The notes: generated from the letters alone by a model not told the origin. 51,095 nt of DNA from Nitrosomonas sp. (GCA_021774075.1 JAJFJK010000221.1:1-51095), one strand, 5' to 3'. Positions 36,896 to 47,465 are shown, numbered from the stretch's first letter. Numbers and translations are program-made.

Positions 36896-37038
36896 GAATT
36901 TTGGCTTTAAATTTTACGATTTCAGAAACTGCCTATTATAGCTGATGCAATGCCTGCTGATTTTAGAGATGACTTATCCAGTTTAAATAATGGTATGCTT
37001 TCAATGTCGTTTTTTGAAATTGGAATAAGGATTGCCTC

Positions 37039-37557
37039 ATGACTATAAAACATCAAATAATCAATGCCTTTTTAATATTTTCAATTTGTTTAATTTACAA
37101 CCCGGCCTGGGCAAAAGATTGGCCGACCCAAAAAACCTTACCACTGGACTTAACTATCAAGGCGGCAGAAGCAGCCATCAAACAATGCCATGATGATGGC
37201 TTCAAAGTAAGTGTCGCTATAGTCGATCACGCAGGATTGCTTAAAGTGCAATTGAAAGCGGATGGCGCTGGCCCGCACACTCTGGATAGCAGTCACCGCA
37301 AGGCTTATACTTCAAACAGCTTACGCGGCCCCACACAACGATATGCGTTATTAGCGGTTAACAAACCTGATCTGCAAGGCCTGGCAAATATGAATGAGCG
37401 AATTCTGCTACTGGGTGGTGGATTTCCTATCATCATAGGCGGTGAAGTGATTGGCGGCGTGGGCGTTGGTGGTGCACCAGGTATTGAATTCGACGAAGTT
37501 TGTGCCAGTGCTGCGCTCAAAGTCTTAAAAGCAGACGATACTTTTGACAGCAAGTAG
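37039..37557 (+). CDS. Exported GlcG/HbpS family heme-binding-like protein
   Basis: A 172-residue protein of the GlcG/HbpS (DUF336) family with an N-terminal signal peptide (INAFLIFSICLIYNPAWA). Family landmarks: SVAIVDHAGLLKVQLKADGAGPHTLDSSHRKAYTS (in short pieces), RILLLGGGFPIIIGGEVIGGVGVGGAPG and DEVCASAALKVL. Secreted HbpS in Streptomyces binds heme and takes part in redox sensing; other members lie in glycolate operons. AAGGA precedes the ATG. It is alone on its strand, and a family-A MITE follows 23 bases after the stop. Confidence 0.85.
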   Translation: MTIKHQIINAFLIFSICLIYNPAWAKDWPTQKTLPLDLTIKAAEAAIKQCHDDGFKVSVAIVDHAGLLKVQLKADGAGPHTLDSSHRKAYTSNSLRGPTQRYALLAVNKPDLQGLANMNERILLLGGGFPIIIGGEVIGGVGVGGAPGIEFDEVCASAALKVLKADDTFDSK

Positions 37558-37580
37558 TTAATTCACAACTTATTTATTGA

Positions 37581-37721
37581 GGGCGCTTCTAAACATTCAG
37601 AGTTTGCCCAAATGCAAGGCGCAGAAAAAATTTTGCAGCGCAGCATATGTTTTATATGTAAGCAATAAATTTTTTCTGTAACACAGCAGTTGGGATGAAA
37701 TCTGGATTTTTAGAAGTACAC
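37581..37721. mobile_element. Family-A MITE, copy 3 (inverted)
   Basis: A 141-bp copy in the opposite orientation to the copies at 2493 and 3356, about 90 per cent identical by eye. The ends are GGGCGCTTCTAAACATTCAG and CTGGATTTTTAGAAGTACAC. It is flanked on both sides by TTGA, a perfect 4-bp target duplication. Internally it carries AAGGCGCAG (37616), the palindrome CATATGTTTTATATG (37644) and TGTAACACAG (37677). Its right end supplies the last three codons and the stop codon of holB. Confidence 0.85.
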
Positions 37722-38777
37722 TTGATGCGCTTTTGATGCATACATTGCTTGCACGTAGGTAACAAAGACTTCTTCCAGAAACAAGCGTGCATTGAGTGGA
37801 TGATGCGATAACTGTTGATGCGTATTTAAAGCGCGAGAATAAGCAATACATGCCTGTACGTTCATATGCTCGGCAAGTGACTGTATGGCAACTTGTTGAT
37901 AGCGATAATAACGAATTCTCCCGCTGGTTTGATAACTCACCAGATCGTAACACCATTTTTGCAACCAACTGACTACTGTCGACAAATCCAATTGTTGCAT
38001 GGCATCAGCCAGCGCAATTGGATTGAGTTTCTTTGGCACACTGATTTGCTGAACAAATTGTTCATGCTGGGAAAATAACTCGCTTGCACTAAATTGCAAA
38101 GCTGTCAGTGGCGCGAGACCAGCAGCGGTAAGGCACGCTTGTGGATCATCAACAGCCTGTTGTTGCAACCAATCAATGGACGTATCGACATCAGGTGCCG
38201 GCATTGCAACTTGTTGACAACGGCTGCGAATGGTCGGCAATAACTGCTGAGGATGATGCGTCACCAAAAGGAACAAAACATGTGCGGGCGGCTCTTCCAG
38301 TTTTTTTAATAATGCGTTGGCAGCGGCATTATTCATCATCTCAGAGGGATAGATGAGAATAATTTTGTAACCCTGCTGGTGGCCCGACATATAAACAAAA
38401 TCGGTCAGTTTGCGAATTTGATCAACACTGATTTGTTGGCTGGCTTTCTTTTTACTTTTGGTATTGCTGGATTTTCCCTCAGCCACACTATTCTCAGCAG
38501 TATCAAGAGCCATTTCAGACAATGCTTCAGGTAAAATCTGATAATAATTGGGATGCCCATCTTGCTCAAACCAACCACAACTTTGACAGGCGTCACATGC
38601 TTTATGCTCGTGCGTTGGATTGGTACATAACATTGACTTCGCTAAATAACAGGCAAAATCAAACTTACCGATACCCTGCTGACCTTTTAATAACAACGCA
38701 TGGCAGCGCAATTGCAGCGCAAAATTTTGTGTCAGTCGCTGCCAAATTTCCCGCTGCCAACTATAAATGTTACTCAT
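37710..38777 (-). CDS. holB: DNA polymerase III delta-prime subunit
   Basis: A clamp-loader subunit of the replicative polymerase. The 355-residue product starts MSNIYSWQREIWQRL; a longer in-frame reading into tmk is unlikely. The Walker-like loop is KGQQGIGKFD, degenerate as usual for delta-prime. A zinc module with CDACQSCGWF and the sensor region [40 protein letters not shown] are present. It overlaps tmk by eight bases. The C-terminal residues VYF and the TAA stop lie inside a family-A MITE, so the original C-terminus has been replaced or slightly changed by the insertion. Confidence 0.92.
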   Translation of the reverse strand: MSNIYSWQREIWQRLTQNFALQLRCHALLLKGQQGIGKFDFACYLAKSMLCTNPTHEHKACDACQSCGWFEQDGHPNYYQILPEALSEMALDTAENSVAEGKSSNTKSKKKASQQISVDQIRKLTDFVYMSGHQQGYKIILIYPSEMMNNAAANALLKKLEEPPAHVLFLLVTHHPQQLLPTIRSRCQQVAMPAPDVDTSIDWLQQQAVDDPQACLTAAGLAPLTALQFSASELFSQHEQFVQQISVPKKLNPIALADAMQQLDLSTVVSWLQKWCYDLVSYQTSGRIRYYRYQQVAIQSLAEHMNVQACIAYSRALNTHQQLSHHPLNARLFLEEVFVTYVQAMYASKAHQVYF

Positions 38778-39396
38778 GAACCAGTAAATTCTCCAATATT
38801 TCCTCAACCACAACATGCACAGCAGCTAAAGGCTGACTGGCATCAATATACTGGATTCGTTCTGGAAACGCCTTAACTCTTTCCAGGTAAGCAGCGCGTA
38901 CCCGCTGAAAGAAGTCTTCCCGCTCCTTTTCAAATCGATCCGCCACATTAAGCTGATAAAGACGCTGCTGACTCAATTCAACCGGAACATCAAAATAAAG
39001 CGTTAAATCAGGCTGAATGCTCCCATGTATCCATTGTTCCAAGAACACTAACTTTTCATTATCAAGCCCCCTGCCCCCACCCTGATAAGCAAAACTGGCA
39101 TCGGTAAAACGATCCGAGATTATCCACTTGCCTTGTTCTAAGGCTGGCATAATCACTTTATCCAAATGCTCCCGCCGTACTGCAAACATCAATAGCGCTT
39201 CGGTTTCAGGGCACATCACAGTGGTTTTATCTAACAATAAAGTGCGCAACTGTTCACCCAATGGCGTACCGCCAGGCTCGCGCGTCACCATGGCGTTCAA
39301 GCCTTTACTGCGCAGGAATGCAGCTATTTTTTCCAATTGTGTTGACTTGCCCGCACCATCGATGCCTTCCAGGGTAATAAATTTGCCTCGTTTCAT
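38770..39396 (-). CDS. tmk: Thymidylate kinase
   Basis: Phosphorylates dTMP to dTDP in the cytoplasm. The 208-residue protein has the P-loop LEGIDGAGKSTQ, TREPGGTPLGEQLR, ISDRFTDASFAYQGGGRGL and LTLYFDVP. This is the E. coli-like type by its DRFTDAS and lid pattern. It overlaps holB by eight bases on the same strand, the standard tmk-holB arrangement; the often adjacent mltG, pilZ and tatD genes are missing here. Confidence 0.97.
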   Translation of the reverse strand: MKRGKFITLEGIDGAGKSTQLEKIAAFLRSKGLNAMVTREPGGTPLGEQLRTLLLDKTTVMCPETEALLMFAVRREHLDKVIMPALEQGKWIISDRFTDASFAYQGGGRGLDNEKLVFLEQWIHGSIQPDLTLYFDVPVELSQQRLYQLNVADRFEKEREDFFQRVRAAYLERVKAFPERIQYIDASQPLAAVHVVVEEILENLLVHE

Positions 39397-39492
39397 ATTT
39401 ATTGTGTTGATCTATATATGTTGATCAATTCCCAAATTTCACCTAAATAAGCTAACATGTTCTATAAAACAATCAAGCACTTTTATCACATT

Positions 39493-40068
39493 ATGCAAAT
39501 TAATGCTTCCGGCTATTTAGAAAACACACACTTGATCGCTTCACCCAATTATGATCAACGCCCACAAGACGTTGAAATCAGTTTATTAGTCATCCACAAC
39601 ATCAGTCTGCCGCCAGATGAATTTGGCGGCAATGGTGTCATTAAACTGTTTACCAATCAAATCGATCCTGAAGCACACCCCTATTACCAAACTTTGTGCG
39701 GCTTGAAAGTTTCCAGCCATTTTTTTTTACGTCGTGATGGCAAGATTACTCAGTTCGTATCGTGTAATCAACGTGCCTGGCACGCGGGCGTCTCTTGCTG
39801 GCAAGAAAAACAACGCTGTAATGATTACTCCATCGGCATTGAGCTGGAAGGCAGCGACAACACGCCTTTTACCAATGAACAATATAATGCGCTAATAACA
39901 CTGACCCAGTGTTTATGTGATCGTTACCCAATTACAGATATCGCCGGTCATGAGGATATTGCACCCGGCCGCAAGACAGATCCCGGTCCTTATTTTGATT
40001 GGCCGCAGTACATTGATGCAATAAACAACGCATCATATTTTAAAAATCGCCAGTTGCTAAAATCCTAA
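39493..40068 (+). CDS. ampD: 1,6-anhydro-N-acetylmuramyl-L-alanine amidase AmpD
   Basis: A cytoplasmic zinc amidase of peptidoglycan recycling that removes the peptide from anhydro-muropeptides; its loss induces AmpC in species having AmpR. Starting at ATG 39493 the 191-residue protein opens like known AmpD (SGYLENTHLIASPNYDQRP). Zinc ligands appear in LLVIHNISLPP (His), the His near the end in AGHEDIAPGRKTDPGP, and the Asp there. The block KVSSHFFLRRDGKITQFVSCNQRAWHAG (in pieces) is characteristic. An in-frame ATG at 39457 would add 12 residues. It is monocistronic and divergent from tmk. Confidence 0.95.
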   Translation: MQINASGYLENTHLIASPNYDQRPQDVEISLLVIHNISLPPDEFGGNGVIKLFTNQIDPEAHPYYQTLCGLKVSSHFFLRRDGKITQFVSCNQRAWHAGVSCWQEKQRCNDYSIGIELEGSDNTPFTNEQYNALITLTQCLCDRYPITDIAGHEDIAPGRKTDPGPYFDWPQYIDAINNASYFKNRQLLKS

Positions 40069-40169
40069 AAAATGTTTACTTTGATACGTGCATGGCTATA
40101 CGAAGTATTTTTAAAAAATACCAATCCATGTCATCTTTGTCACGCAATTAATACTCAAGGAGAAATATA

Positions 40170-40622
40170 ATGAAAAATTATGCCCCCAAAGTTACTTTAA
40201 AACACGCATTGATCCTACTTGCAACAACTTTACTATTTACCACCAGCACAAGCGTTTTTTCCTATGGCAACAAACCAGCCAAAGCAAAACAATCCGTCTA
40301 CTTTATAGAACCCGCCGATGGCGCAACGGTTGGCCAGGAGTTCAAAGTTGTCATGGGCCTGAAAGGCATGACCATCAAGCCTGCTGGTGAAATGGTCGAA
40401 AATACCGGTCACCACCATTTATTGGTTGATGAAGAACCCATTGCAGAAGGCGAAGTGGTACCAGCCGGTTCACCAACTCACCTGCATTTTGGCAAGGGCC
40501 AAACCGAAACCACTCTAACTCTTGAACCAGGCCAACACACGCTCATGCTACAGTTTGCAGACGGCGCGCACCAATCCTATGGCGAAAAACTGCGTGCCAG
40601 TATTACGGTTAATGTAAAGTAA
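40170..40622 (+). CDS. Exported DUF4399 protein
   Basis: A 150-residue periplasmic protein with a signal peptide (ALILLATTLLFTTSTSVFS). The mature part matches DUF4399: VYFIEPADGATVGQEFKVVMGL, TGHHHLLVDEEP, SPTHLHFGKGQTETTLTLEPG and HTLMLQFADGAHQSYG. The many His residues suggest metal binding, but no function is known. AAGGAG lies eight bases before the ATG. It converges with ftsH. Confidence 0.85.
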   Translation: MKNYAPKVTLKHALILLATTLLFTTSTSVFSYGNKPAKAKQSVYFIEPADGATVGQEFKVVMGLKGMTIKPAGEMVENTGHHHLLVDEEPIAEGEVVPAGSPTHLHFGKGQTETTLTLEPGQHTLMLQFADGAHQSYGEKLRASITVNVK

Positions 40623-40645
40623 GCAAGGTATACTTGTGGAGTAAT

Positions 40646-40667
40646 GATGGGGTACGCAGACCCCATC
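40646..40667. terminator. Hairpin between convergent DUF4399 and ftsH genes
   Basis: A perfect 8-bp stem GATGGGGT/ACCCCATC with a six-base loop lies between the two convergent stop codons. Neither strand has a T-run after it, so intrinsic termination is uncertain; it may protect 3' ends or act with Rho. Confidence 0.4.
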
Positions 40668-40691
40668 AGAAGTATTGTTGTAATACGATAT

Positions 40692-42503
40692 TTAGTGAAT
40701 AATCGCCTGCTTTAGCAGCTCTATCTCCGGTCGATTCAATGTCTCTGTTTTCAGTAATTCCTCCGCAGTCTGGTCTAATAACGCTCGATTAGCTCGCAGA
40801 ATATTTATCGCACGTTCCAATGCCTGATCAACCAAAGTACGTACGGCGTTATCCACTTTATTAGCGGTCTCTTCGCTGTAATTGCGAGTCTGCGGCAACG
40901 GCATATTCGGTTGCAAAAAGACCGCTTGTTCACGATCATAAGCAACATTGCCTAACGCCTCACTCATGCCGTAACGCAGCACCATGGCACGGGCAATATC
41001 TGTTGCGCGTACCAGATCATCCGCTGCACCCGTGGATACTTCCTCAAACACGACTTGTTCTGCTGCACGCCCACCCAGCAATACCGCCATTTTGTTTTGC
41101 AATTCCACATGGGTCATCAGGAAACGATCCTCAATTGGGCGCTGAATGGTGTAACCTAGCGCACCGATGCCGCGTGGAATGATGGATACCTTATGCACTT
41201 CGTCCATGCCGGGTAGCGACAATGCGACCATCGCATGCCCCAACTCGTGAAACGCCACCACCCGGCGCTCATTTGGATTAAGCAAGCGGTTACGCTTTTC
41301 CAGACCGGCAACAATACGCTCAATGGCATTATTGAAATCATCCATGGTCACAGATGTTGCATTGCGCCGCGTGGCCAACAAGGCTGCTTCATTGATGAGA
41401 TTAGCCAAATCAGCGCCGGTAAAACCAGGCGTTAATGCGGCAATTTGCTCAATCTGAACATCTGTATTCAGTTTCACTTTCTTCGCATGAACTGCAAGAA
41501 TCTGCTCACGACCTATCTTATCGGGCCGATCCACCAGCACTTGGCGGTCGAAACGGCCTGCCCGCAGCAATGCCGGATCAAGAATTTCCGGGCGGTTAGT
41601 CGCTGCCAATAGCACGACACCACTACTGGAATCGAAACCATCCAATTCCGCCAATAACTGATTCAGCGTTTGTTCTTTCTCATCATGACCGCCGCCCATC
41701 CCATTCGCACCACGCGCGCGGCCCAATGCATCCAGTTCATCAATGAAGATAATCGCCGGAGCCAATTGGCGTGCCTGTTCAAACAAATCACGCACCCTGG
41801 CTGCCCCTACCCCGACAAACATCTCAACAAACTCCGAACCGGAAATGGAAAAAAATGGCACACCCGCCTCACCAGCAACAGCGCGTGCCAATAAGGTTTT
41901 GCCGGTTCCCGGTGGCCCGACCAGCAAAATACCCTTCGGTGCTCGCCCGCCTAAGCGCCCATAATTTACTGGATCTTGAAGGAAATTGATGACTTCAACC
42001 AATTCATCCTTGGCTTCATCAACCCCTGCCACATCATCAAAAGTCACCTTGGTTTCCTTTTCCACAAACACCTTGGCGTGACTTTTACCAATCGACATCA
42101 TGCCGCCACTCATGCCACCACTCATGCGGCGAATAACAAACAACCAGACACCGATAAAAATAGCCATCGGCAAAATCCAGGAAAGCAGATCGCGCAACCA
42201 GGTGCTGTTTACAATACCGGTATAAATGACATCATGTTTATCCAGTTCCTCGGCAAATTCAGGCTCCACCCGCGTGCTAACAAAATCTTTAAAGCCATCC
42301 GCATGCTTTGTCTTCAGCGTCCCATAAATATGCTGATCAGTAATTGCAATCTCGGCCACCCGTCCCTCTTCCAGAAAATGCTGGAAACGGCTATACGGAA
42401 TGGGCTCAACTTTGGTGTATTCGTGGTATAGGTTTTGCAGCAATAAAATGCTGAATATTGCTGCGATGACATACCAAAAATTAATTTGCTCTTTATTATC
42501 CAT
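40692..42503 (-). CDS. ftsH: FtsH-family ATP-dependent zinc metalloprotease
   Basis: A membrane-bound AAA+ protease that degrades unassembled membrane proteins and short-lived regulators. Of 603 residues, two membrane helices (about 10-24 and 107-125) flank a short periplasmic domain. The AAA module has Walker A GPPGTGKT (196-203), Walker [10 protein letters not shown] (251-259) and SRH residues in LLRAGRFDR. The zinc site is HELGH (419-423), where most FtsH have HEAGH. It is shorter than canonical FtsH and lacks the usual rlmE/folP neighbours, so it may be the second FtsH paralogue found in some proteobacteria. That is inference. Confidence 0.9.
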   Translation of the reverse strand: MDNKEQINFWYVIAAIFSILLLQNLYHEYTKVEPIPYSRFQHFLEEGRVAEIAITDQHIYGTLKTKHADGFKDFVSTRVEPEFAEELDKHDVIYTGIVNSTWLRDLLSWILPMAIFIGVWLFVIRRMSGGMSGGMMSIGKSHAKVFVEKETKVTFDDVAGVDEAKDELVEVINFLQDPVNYGRLGGRAPKGILLVGPPGTGKTLLARAVAGEAGVPFFSISGSEFVEMFVGVGAARVRDLFEQARQLAPAIIFIDELDALGRARGANGMGGGHDEKEQTLNQLLAELDGFDSSSGVVLLAATNRPEILDPALLRAGRFDRQVLVDRPDKIGREQILAVHAKKVKLNTDVQIEQIAALTPGFTGADLANLINEAALLATRRNATSVTMDDFNNAIERIVAGLEKRNRLLNPNERRVVAFHELGHAMVALSLPGMDEVHKVSIIPRGIGALGYTIQRPIEDRFLMTHVELQNKMAVLLGGRAAEQVVFEEVSTGAADDLVRATDIARAMVLRYGMSEALGNVAYDREQAVFLQPNMPLPQTRNYSEETANKVDNAVRTLVDQALERAINILRANRALLDQTAEELLKTETLNRPEIELLKQAIIH

Positions 42504-42555
42504 TGCTGTGTTTCACACTCCATCTTGAATCAATAAAGTTACGCTATGCGCGTCA

Positions 42556-43038
42556 CTATTCTTGCTTGATATCCACCTTTGTTCCAGTTTCCACAAGATC
42601 AAACAGCGCCAATAACTCATGATTACGCATGCGAATACAACCTATCGAACCGGGCTTGCCCATTTCCACACTATCCGGACTACCGTGGATATAAACATAA
42701 CGACGCATGGTGTCGACAGATCCCAACCGATTAAAGCCTCGCTCACAACCGGAAAGCCACAAAACACGTGTCAAAATCCAATCGCGCTTGGGATATTGTG
42801 CGCCTAACGCCGGGGTGTATATTTCACCCGTTGGTCGTCGCCTGATAAAAACAGTATTAACGGGTTGACCACCACCAATTTTGGCCCGAATAATATGTTG
42901 CCCCAATGGCGTACAAAAACTGCCACTCTGCTGCCCCGTGCCATTTTTGGCCGAAGAAATTGAATATTGCTGCATGATTTGATTATTATCGTCTAACAAA
43001 ACGAGTTGTTGTTGCGCAATATTGATATTAATTTTCAT
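42556..43038 (-). CDS. L,D-transpeptidase (YkuD domain)
   Basis: A 160-residue protein consisting of a single YkuD catalytic domain: YIHGSPD (His118) and GSIGCIRM (catalytic Cys134, Arg136). These enzymes make 3-3 crosslinks in peptidoglycan or attach proteins to it. The N-terminus (MKININIAQQQLVLLDD) goes straight into the fold; no signal peptide, lipobox or membrane segment is visible, which is odd for an enzyme with a periplasmic substrate. GTAGG lies upstream of the ATG. It sits between tadA and ftsH on the same strand. Confidence 0.88.
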   Translation of the reverse strand: MKININIAQQQLVLLDDNNQIMQQYSISSAKNGTGQQSGSFCTPLGQHIIRAKIGGGQPVNTVFIRRRPTGEIYTPALGAQYPKRDWILTRVLWLSGCERGFNRLGSVDTMRRYVYIHGSPDSVEMGKPGSIGCIRMRNHELLALFDLVETGTKVDIKQE

Positions 43039-43050
43039 TGTAAACCTACG

Positions 43051-43593
<543 letters not shown>

Positions 43594-43640
43594 CTACATT
43601 CCTATCACAAAATAAACAGTATTCCTCAACATAACGCAAA

Positions 43641-44537
43641 ATGTTCTCTCAAGCGCAATCCCAACTCCTGACTATTCGCGATATTTTACGCTTCTCGGTC
43701 AGTCAGTTTAACCAAGCAAACCTTTACTTTGGTCATGGCTCAACATCGGCTTATGACGAAGCAGCTTATCTTATTCTGAAAACGCTGCATTTACCACTGG
43801 ATCAACTGGACCCATTTCTGGACGCACGTTTAACCGATGATGAACGAAATAAAGTGTTAGATATCATTGCACGTCGTGTTGCTGACAGAATACCTGCAGC
43901 TTATCTGACCCATGAGGCCTGGTTAGGGGATTATCGTTTTTATGTCGATGAACGCGTGATTGTGCCGCGTTCATTTATTGCTGAACTGCTGCAAACGCAA
44001 CTGTCGCCCTGGATAACCGAACCCGATACGATTTCCTCGACACTTGATCTTTGCACCGGTTCGGGTTGTTTGGCGATCCTGCTTGCCCATTGCTTCGAGC
44101 ATGCGCAAATTGATGCGCTTGATATTTCAAATGACGCACTGGAAGTTGCACAACAGAATGTGTTGGACTATGGTCTGGAGGACAGGATTAATCTCATCCA
44201 ATCCAATTTATTTTCAGAATTACCAGAGCAACGCTACGATCTCATCATCAGCAATCCACCGTATGTCAACGCTGAATCAATGCGTGCATTACCTGATGAA
44301 TACCGCCATGAACCCGATCTGGCTCTGGCCAGTGGTGAAGATGGTCTTGCTGCAACGCATGTAATACTTCAACAAGCTGCACAGCATTTAACCCATGAAG
44401 GTTTATTAATTGTAGAGATTGGACATAATCGGGATGCACTTGAACAAGCTTACCCTCAAACACCTTTTACTTGGCTGGAAACCAGTGCCGGCGACGAATT
44501 CGTGTTTCTGCTAAAGCGTGATCAGATTCCTGTTTAG
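43641..44537 (+). CDS. prmB: Ribosomal protein uL3 glutamine methyltransferase PrmB
   Basis: Methylates a glutamine of ribosomal protein L3. The 298-residue protein has the HemK/PrmB N-terminal helical region, FYVDERVIVPRSFIAELL, the SAM-binding motif LDLCTGSGCLAILLA and the catalytic NPPYVN with ALPDEYRHEPDLALASGEDGL. The last distinguishes PrmB (MRALPDEYRHEP) from PrmC. It is divergent from tadA and convergent with rluB, nine bases apart. Confidence 0.95.
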   Translation: MFSQAQSQLLTIRDILRFSVSQFNQANLYFGHGSTSAYDEAAYLILKTLHLPLDQLDPFLDARLTDDERNKVLDIIARRVADRIPAAYLTHEAWLGDYRFYVDERVIVPRSFIAELLQTQLSPWITEPDTISSTLDLCTGSGCLAILLAHCFEHAQIDALDISNDALEVAQQNVLDYGLEDRINLIQSNLFSELPEQRYDLIISNPPYVNAESMRALPDEYRHEPDLALASGEDGLAATHVILQQAAQHLTHEGLLIVEIGHNRDALEQAYPQTPFTWLETSAGDEFVFLLKRDQIPV

Positions 44538-44546
44538 CTGCCGTAT

Positions 44547-45353
44547 TTACTCAACAAAATTCAGCAACCGTCTTATTTCCTTTTCATCCAATTCCAACCA
44601 TTGCCCGCGTTTAACACGCGGTGGCAAGTTAATAGAGCCGAAACGCACGCGCATGAGACGACTTACCGTTAAACCAACGGCCTCAAACATGCGCCGCACC
44701 TCACGATTCTTGCCTTCTTTCAAGATCACACGGTACCAATGATTTGAGCCCTCACCGCCTTGATCCGCCAGATAACTAAATGACGCGGGACCATCAGCCA
44801 ATTCGATACCCGTCGTCAGTTGTGTGATTTGTTCCGAAGTTAATTCACCCAGAACCCGCACGGCATATTCACGTTCCACTTCAAAACGGGGGTGCATCAA
44901 GCGATTGGCCAATGCGCCGTCAGTGGTGAAAATCAATAAACCGCTGGTATTAAAATCCAAACGCCCAATCGCTATCCATTTGGAAGACTTGAGATGTGGC
45001 AGCTTATCAAATACCGACGCACGACCTTGCGGATCCTGTCGGCTAACAATTTCACCTTCCGGTTTATGATAGAGCATCACGCGAGGCAAACGCTCTTCCA
45101 GATCAAAACGAATAATCCGTTTGCCAATTCGCACCGTATCTTCCGCCCCGACCCGGTCACCAACCACCGCCACCTTGCCATTCACACTCACACGACCAGC
45201 GGCAATCCATGTTTCCATTTCACGCCGTGAACCGAGTCCTTTTTGTGCCAATAGCTTTTGCAATTTATGCGTCGCAGACGCAGCTACCGGCAATTCCTCA
45301 GGAGAAATGGGTGGTTTTTTCTTAGGCAGCCTAATTGGCCGGTTTGCTCGCAT
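44547..45353 (-). CDS. rluB: 23S rRNA pseudouridine synthase RluB
   Basis: Makes pseudouridine in helix 80-93 region of 23S rRNA (position 2605 in E. coli numbering). Of 268 residues, the N-terminus is basic and is followed by an S4 RNA-binding domain ([30 protein letters not shown], in pieces). The catalytic Asp lies in [42 protein letters not shown] identifies the RluB/RluE/RsuA group. It follows ybaB on the same strand after 54 bases, in the place where recR is often found. Confidence 0.93.
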   Translation of the reverse strand: MRANRPIRLPKKKPPISPEELPVAASATHKLQKLLAQKGLGSRREMETWIAAGRVSVNGKVAVVGDRVGAEDTVRIGKRIIRFDLEERLPRVMLYHKPEGEIVSRQDPQGRASVFDKLPHLKSSKWIAIGRLDFNTSGLLIFTTDGALANRLMHPRFEVEREYAVRVLGELTSEQITQLTTGIELADGPASFSYLADQGGEGSNHWYRVILKEGKNREVRRMFEAVGLTVSRLMRVRFGSINLPPRVKRGQWLELDEKEIRRLLNFVE

Positions 45354-45407
45354 TGATCTTTTGATCCAGAAATACTGTTAACAACTGTAATAAACGCACA
45401 AAAGCGT

Positions 45408-45731
45408 CTAGAAAGGCAGCTTCATCCCTGGCGGCAAACCAAGCCCACCGGTTAATTCCGCCATCTTCTCTTGTGACGTGGTTTCCACACGACGCACAGC
45501 ATCATTAAACGCTGCTGCAATCAAATCTTCCAGCATTTCCTTGTCATCGCCAACAAGGCTGTCGTCGATACTGATACTTTTAACATCATGGCGACAGGTC
45601 ATGACAACCTTAACCATACCGGCACCTGACTGGCCTTCGACCTCAATAGTCGCCAGTTTTTCCTGCATTTGTTTCATGCCTTCCTGCACTTGTTGTGCCT
45701 GTTTCATCATGTTTCCCAGATTGCCTCTCAT
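45408..45731 (-). CDS. ybaB: YbaB/EbfC nucleoid-associated protein
   Basis: A small DNA-binding protein of the YbaB/EbfC family. The 107-residue protein starts [14 protein letters not shown] at 45731, placed by GGAGGTGG just upstream; an ATG five codons earlier overlaps that ribosome site. Family features are [21 protein letters not shown], the [20 protein letters not shown] block and the C-terminal LGLPPG. It follows dnaX, the universal dnaX-ybaB pair. Confidence 0.95.
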   Translation of the reverse strand: MRGNLGNMMKQAQQVQEGMKQMQEKLATIEVEGQSGAGMVKVVMTCRHDVKSISIDDSLVGDDKEMLEDLIAAAFNDAVRRVETTSQEKMAELTGGLGLPPGMKLPF

Positions 45732-45745
45732 TGTTGCCACCTCCA

Positions 45746-47365
45746 CTATTTTTGAATAGGTTTAATTGTAGAAATTTTTAATTTTGCGTCAAAATTTTCA
45801 ACCAGCTCCTGCACAATTGGATCTTTTTCTATGGCTGCAATAGCGTCAGCCTGCTTGGCTTCATCTTCACGCTGCTGTAATGCCACAGGTGTCAACCCTG
45901 TCACATCACCCACAGAAATACTCAGTGTCACTGATTTCCCAAAATATTCATCTAATGCCGCTTGAATTTTTTCCTGATATTTCTTTTCTAATATATGCTT
46001 ATGTACTTCTGGCAAAGATAACTCAATTCTATCAGCAGAAAGCACTTTTGCTTCACTATGTTGCGCCAGCATTTTAGTCATACCCGTCAGCTTTAGTTGA
46101 TTAACCAGCGTTGCCCAATCAGCACAAGCTCGCTCAACAGGCGCTTTATTTGTTGATTGTTGTGATTCATCCGGTTTAGCTGGTGCTGGCGCTGGTTTTC
46201 CTGAATGTGTCGTGTGCGGTTCCTTTTGAACACTTGGTGCGGATTTCTCAGGTGCCGTCTGCGCCACTGATGATAAATCCTCAGGCATAAACGTCAGCAT
46301 GCGCATCAGCGTCATAGTAAAACCTGCATATTCATCAGGCGCCAGACTTAAATCACTGCGCCCATGCAATGCAATCTGATAAAACAATTGAATATCATCC
46401 GGCGCAAATGTCTTTGCCAATGCAAAAATGCGTGCATATTCCGGCGTATCCTCACTAATGGCTTGCGGCACCGTTTGCGCCAAAGCAATACGGTGCAATA
46501 ACGCTGCCATATCCTGCAAAGCCGTATCAAATGAAAGACAACGCGCGTTCATTTCATCCGCCAGTGACAAAACCTGGACACCATCTTTTTGTACCAAAGC
46601 ATCTAAAAAATCATACAGATAACGCTGATCAATAACGCCCAGCATAGCACGCATATCCATTTCTTCAACCTTACCCTGACCAAAAGCAATGGCCTGATCC
46701 AGAATACTTAACGCATCACGCATGCTGCCCTGTGCCGCACGTGCGATCAATTGCATTGATGCCATATCGCACGCGATCTTTTCTTGCGCCAGTATCTTGT
46801 TAAGATGATCAACAATCTGGGACAATGGGATTTGTTTCAGACTAAACTGCAAGCAACGTGATAAGACGGTAATGGGAACTTTCTGCGCATCGGTTGTTGC
46901 CAGCACAAACTTGACATGAGCCGGTGGCTCTTCCAAAGTTTTCAGCATGGCATTAAAAGCCGACTTGGAAAGCATATGCACTTCGTCAATGATGTATATC
47001 TTGTAGCGTGCGGCGGTCGGTGCATAAAGTGCGCTCTCCAACAGATCACGCATATTATCTACCTGGGTATTGGACGCCGCATCCAACTCGATTAAATCGA
47101 CAAAATTCCCACCATCAATCTGGCTACATGCCGAACAAGTCCCACAAGGTGTCGCGGTCACGCCGCTTTCACAATTGAGCGCTTTGGCCAGAATCCGTGC
47201 GATGGTTGTTTTACCTACACCACGTGTGCCCGTGAATAAATAGGCATGATGTAACCTGTTCTGTTCAAGCGCATTGGAGAGCGCTTTGACCACATGCTCT
47301 TGCCCGGTCAACTCAGAGAAATTTTTAGGACGCCACTTGCGTGCAAGGACTTGTGTTTGAGCCAC
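45746..47365 (-). CDS. dnaX: DNA polymerase III gamma/tau subunit
   Basis: The clamp-loader ATPase. Of 539 residues, the opening [21 protein letters not shown] is typical. The P-loop is [20 protein letters not shown] (46-53), the zinc module has Cys65, 74, 77 and 80 (CGTCSAC), and [23 protein letters not shown] is followed by the SRC sensor (LSRCLQF). A Pro/Ala-rich linker (375-410) leads to a tau-type C-terminal domain. No clear slippery heptamer for a short gamma form was recognised. The 4.5S RNA gene lies about 100 bases upstream and ybaB follows. Confidence 0.96.
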   Translation of the reverse strand: MAQTQVLARKWRPKNFSELTGQEHVVKALSNALEQNRLHHAYLFTGTRGVGKTTIARILAKALNCESGVTATPCGTCSACSQIDGGNFVDLIELDAASNTQVDNMRDLLESALYAPTAARYKIYIIDEVHMLSKSAFNAMLKTLEEPPAHVKFVLATTDAQKVPITVLSRCLQFSLKQIPLSQIVDHLNKILAQEKIACDMASMQLIARAAQGSMRDALSILDQAIAFGQGKVEEMDMRAMLGVIDQRYLYDFLDALVQKDGVQVLSLADEMNARCLSFDTALQDMAALLHRIALAQTVPQAISEDTPEYARIFALAKTFAPDDIQLFYQIALHGRSDLSLAPDEYAGFTMTLMRMLTFMPEDLSSVAQTAPEKSAPSVQKEPHTTHSGKPAPAPAKPDESQQSTNKAPVERACADWATLVNQLKLTGMTKMLAQHSEAKVLSADRIELSLPEVHKHILEKKYQEKIQAALDEYFGKSVTLSISVGDVTGLTPVALQQREDEAKQADAIAAIEKDPIVQELVENFDAKLKISTIKPIQK

Positions 47366-47465
47366 GATTTTTCTTGAATAAATGGGAAAAGCGAATAGAT
47401 AATTTCAAGCCAATCAATACCGCAAAATCCAGCAGATGCATCCGGCAGATGCTCATCATAACATT

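Noticed and set aside
37597-37968. 123-codon minus-strand frame across the third family-A MITE and the holB 3' end
   Set aside because: It is out of frame with holB and translates the MITE; the holB frame has clear homology features over this region.
45746-47365. Programmed frameshift in dnaX producing a gamma form
   Set aside because: No A-AAA-AAG-type slippery heptamer with a following stem was recognised in the expected region.
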